NCBI RefSeq assembly: GCF_000202835.1
Contig: NC_015186.1
Coordinates: 3,195,501-3,259,500, forward strand
Direction of reading: 5' to 3'
Origin: Acidiphilium multivorum AIU301
GTDB taxonomy: Bacteria; Pseudomonadota; Alphaproteobacteria; Acetobacterales; Acetobacteraceae
DNA length: 64,000 nt
Every line of letters starts with the position of its first letter. Within the stretch, counting starts at the first letter, position 1. This document shows, piece after piece, positions 62,102 to 64,000 of this stretch. The notes beneath the pieces were generated by a model. The model searched no databases, was not told the DNA's origin, and saw nothing but the letters and a program-made list of their open reading frames with translations. The position numbers and the translations under genes are program-made.

Positions 62102-62949
62102 GCGCCCCGATGGCGGCCCGCGTCATCGACGGCAAGGCGGTCGCCGCCGCCCTGCGCGCCGAGGTGGCCGCCCGCGCCGCCACCTTGCCCTACGCGCCCG
62201 GCCTCGCCGTCGTCCTCGTCGGCGAGGACCCGGCGAGCCAGGTCTATGTCCGCAACAAGGAGCGCGCCGCGAAGGCGGCCGGCTTCGCCAGCGAGACCAT
62301 CCGCCTGCCCGCGAGCGCGAGCCAGGCCGAGCTGCTCGCCCTGATCGCCCGCCTCAACCGCGATCCCGCGGTCGACGGCATCCTCGTCCAGCTGCCCCTG
62401 CCGGCCGGCATCGACCCGCAGGCGGTGATCCGCGCGATCGACCCGGCCAAGGATGTCGACGGCTTCCACCCCGACAATGTCGCCGCCCTCGCGCTCGGCA
62501 CGCCCTTCCTCGTGCCCTGCACCCCGCGCGGCGTGATGAAGCTGCTCGCCGCCGCCGGCATCGCCCCGCGCGGCGCCCGCGCCCTCGTGCTCGGCCGCTC
62601 CAACATCGTCGGCCGCCCGATGGCCGCCCTGCTGCTCGCCGCCGACGCCACCGTCACCATCGCCCATTCCCGCACGCGCGACCTCGCCGCCGAATGCCGC
62701 CGCGCCGAAATCCTGATCGCCGCGGTCGGCCGCGCCGAAATGGTGAAGGGCGACTGGGTTTCCCCCGGCGCCACGGTCATCGATGTCGGCATCAACCGCA
62801 CGGCGGCGGGCGGGCTGGTCGGCGACGTCGCCTACGCGGAGGCCGCCGCCGTCGCCGGCGCGATCACCCCGGTCCCCGGCGGCGTCGGGCCGATGACCAT
62901 CGCCTGCCTGCTCGAAAACACCCTGATCGCCGCCGCCGCCCGCCGCTGA
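62098..62949 (+). CDS. folD: Methylenetetrahydrofolate dehydrogenase / cyclohydrolase
   Basis: 283 residues from GTG 62098 (279 from ATG 62110). [22 protein letters not shown] carries the substrate Tyr and catalytic Lys; cut to core motifs: [44 protein letters not shown] for the cofactor, and [18 protein letters not shown] at the end. It interconverts 5,10-methylene- and 10-formyl-tetrahydrofolate. Coupled to yggT. Confidence 0.95.
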   Translation: MSAPMAARVIDGKAVAAALRAEVAARAATLPYAPGLAVVLVGEDPASQVYVRNKERAAKAAGFASETIRLPASASQAELLALIARLNRDPAVDGILVQLPLPAGIDPQAVIRAIDPAKDVDGFHPDNVAALALGTPFLVPCTPRGVMKLLAAAGIAPRGARALVLGRSNIVGRPMAALLLAADATVTIAHSRTRDLAAECRRAEILIAAVGRAEMVKGDWVSPGATVIDVGINRTAAGGLVGDVAYAEAAAVAGAITPVPGGVGPMTIACLLENTLIAAAARR

Positions 62950-63015
62950 GTTTTTGCTCCGGCGCCGGCGCGGCCACCCGCGAACGGGCGAGGGCGCCTC
63001 ACCCCGCGTCGTGCC

Positions 63016-63085
63016 GGACGCGGTTATCCCTCGATCTGTAGGACGCGGTTAACCCTCGATCTGTAGGACGCGGTTATCCCGCGTC
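63016..63085. repeat. 25-base direct repeats, 2.6 copies, each with a palindromic core
   Basis: Units begin GGACGCGGTTATCCC at 63016, 63041 (one change, TTAACCC) and 63066, joined by TCGATCTGTA. The third unit forms a perfect hairpin, GACGCGG-ttatc-CCGCGTC (63067-63085), and contains the TAA stop of the lytic transglycosylase gene on the minus strand. It lies between convergent folD and that gene and may act as a terminator. I found no other copy in the window. Confidence 0.7.
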
Positions 63086-64000
63086 GGGCGACAGCACCGC
63101 GCAGCCGGTCGGCCCGCCCTGCAACTGCCGGCAGGCGCTCACCGCGGCGCTGTGCGGCAGGTTGACGAACCGCGCCCGGTAGAACCGGCCCCGCGCGGTC
63201 GAGATCGGCTCGACCACCGGCTGCCCCTTCATCAGCATGGCCACCGCGCTCAGCTCGGCGATGCCGAGCGCCGCCTTGGCGTGCGCCGGGGTGTCGTAGG
63301 CGCCGACCTGGATGCTCCAGCGCCCGCCGCCGAGCTGCCGCGTCGGCTGCGGTGCTGCGGCAACCGGCGCCCGCGCTGCCGCGAGGCGCATCGTCGCCGG
63401 GCGCGGCGCCGCCACCGCGCGCGGCGCCAGCGCGCTCGCGGTGCGGATGGAAGGCGTCGCCTGCCGGGTCACCGGCGGCCCGTCCATCACCGGCGTCGCC
63501 GCCTCGGCCGAGGGAATCAGCGAGAACCCGCCGAACCCGTGCGGCCGGCGAACCGGCGGCATGGACCGCGTGGCCACCGCCACCGGCACGGCCTGCGGCT
63601 CCACCGCGGCGGGCGGCGCGAGCGCGGCCACGCGCACCGGCGCCGGCGCCGGCGATGGCGCGGGCAGCGTCGGCGCCGTCTGCCGCATCGCGATCTGCGC
63701 CTGGTTCAGCCGCGAGGTCTCGCCGCCATCGTCCGCCGGGCGGATGCCCGCCGGAATCCGCGTCGGCAGCTGGTTCATCGCCACCGCCTCCGCCTCGGAC
63801 GGCCCGGCCGGATACACGCCGGCGATCTGCGGCGCGATCATCGCCACATAGTGCCGCGTCTGCGCCGGCAGCGGCTGGCGGTAGTCGAGATAGTCGTCGA
63901 GCCGCCCCGGCCCCGCGTTATACGCGGCGAGGAAGCCCGGCGAGCCGTAGATCTCGTACATCTGGTGGATATACGCCGTCCCCGCCATGATGTTGTCGAG
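63074..64000 (-). CDS. Lytic transglycosylase (SLT) with SPOR-like C-terminus, 5' end outside window
   Basis: Only the C-terminal 308 codons are present. They begin LDNIMAGTAYIHQMY and continue GSPGFLAAYNAGPGRLDDYL, the second half of a soluble lytic transglycosylase domain (the AYNAGPG motif), so the catalytic Glu is outside. A long Pro/Ala-rich linker (about residues 95-220 of the visible part) leads to a SPOR-like domain (WSIQVGAYDTPAHAKAAL to YRARFVNL), which binds denuded septal glycan. It cleaves peptidoglycan in the periplasm, probably at division sites. The stop lies within the 25-base repeat. Confidence 0.88.
   Translation of the reverse strand, partial: LDNIMAGTAYIHQMYEIYGSPGFLAAYNAGPGRLDDYLDYRQPLPAQTRHYVAMIAPQIAGVYPAGPSEAEAVAMNQLPTRIPAGIRPADDGGETSRLNQAQIAMRQTAPTLPAPSPAPAPVRVAALAPPAAVEPQAVPVAVATRSMPPVRRPHGFGGFSLIPSAEAATPVMDGPPVTRQATPSIRTASALAPRAVAAPRPATMRLAAARAPVAAAPQPTRQLGGGRWSIQVGAYDTPAHAKAALGIAELSAVAMLMKGQPVVEPISTARGRFYRARFVNLPHSAAVSACRQLQGGPTGCAVLSPDAG

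Noticed and set aside
63016-63085. 25-base repeats as a CRISPR or origin element
   Set aside because: Only 2.6 copies, no spacers, no cas, dnaA or rep genes nearby.

Overview
The window looks like chromosome of a high-GC alphaproteobacterium. I would place it in the Acetobacteraceae, with an acidophilic genus such as Acidiphilium as the best guess. This rests on the very GC-rich wobble positions, the gene families present (a family-type Hint protein, a xylose-dehydrogenase-like SDR, the lptF-lptG-lptD-surA-rsmA block) and a ROSE-like leader on an hsp20 gene. No database search was possible, so the taxon is an inference. I see no insertion sequence, prophage, integrase or CRISPR array. Genes are tightly packed, often overlapping by 4 bases (ATGA, GTGA).

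Layout. 1-3968 (minus): a sugar ABC importer (binding protein, permease, ATPase), an aldose-dehydrogenase-like SDR and the first codons of a 2-keto-3-deoxygalactonokinase; together these suggest oxidative (De Ley-Doudoroff type) galactose or related aldose use. 4131-8413 (plus): a second SDR, then a fructose-type importer frcBCA behind a long leader with two LacI-like operators and a sigma-70 promoter. 8432-12180 (plus): paaABCDE, the phenylacetyl-CoA epoxidase, behind a promoter framed by an inverted repeat. 12188-13260 (minus): two membrane proteins of unknown role. 13521-18758 (plus): a TDT-family transporter and a PTS-type dihydroxyacetone kinase, dhaKLM. 18834-22816 (minus): a Hint-domain protein, comM and radC. 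23003-24574 (plus): a RidA protein and an exported CHAP protein with a His/Val-rich stretch.

24587-33548 (minus): one long, mostly overlapping run in transcription order flavin reductase - pdxA - pdxJ - lptF - lptG - lptD - surA - rsmA, joining vitamin B6 synthesis, LPS export, outer-membrane folding and 16S rRNA methylation. 33608-34546 (minus): hsp20 with a terminator and an RNA-thermometer-like leader, then rpmE. 34657-38897: a methyltransferase, a DNA glycosylase, a membrane protein, a repeat-bearing FecR/DUF6600 protein and a small lipoprotein. 39134-45495: a DEAD-box helicase, a sigma-54 activator, and a divergent adh-amidohydrolase-DUF59 operon behind a good -24/-12 promoter. 45477-49959 (minus): a DmsABC-like molybdoenzyme without a Tat signal, best explained as SoeABC sulfite dehydrogenase. 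50035-55860 (minus): a PLP decarboxylase and an RND efflux pair. 56074-61678 (minus): serA, serC, tlyA, an XRE regulator, rsmB and tRNA-Ala(CGC). 61796-62949 (plus): yggT and folD. 63074-64000 (minus): a 5'-truncated lytic transglycosylase with a SPOR-like end.

The most unusual parts are the sigma-54 controlled adh-amidohydrolase-DUF59 set, which resembles the accessory half of propane/acetone monooxygenase operons with no monooxygenase beside it; the ROSE-like element; the His/Val-repeat CHAP protein; the Hint protein; and the symmetrical A-tract/T-tract operator between the XRE gene and rsmB.
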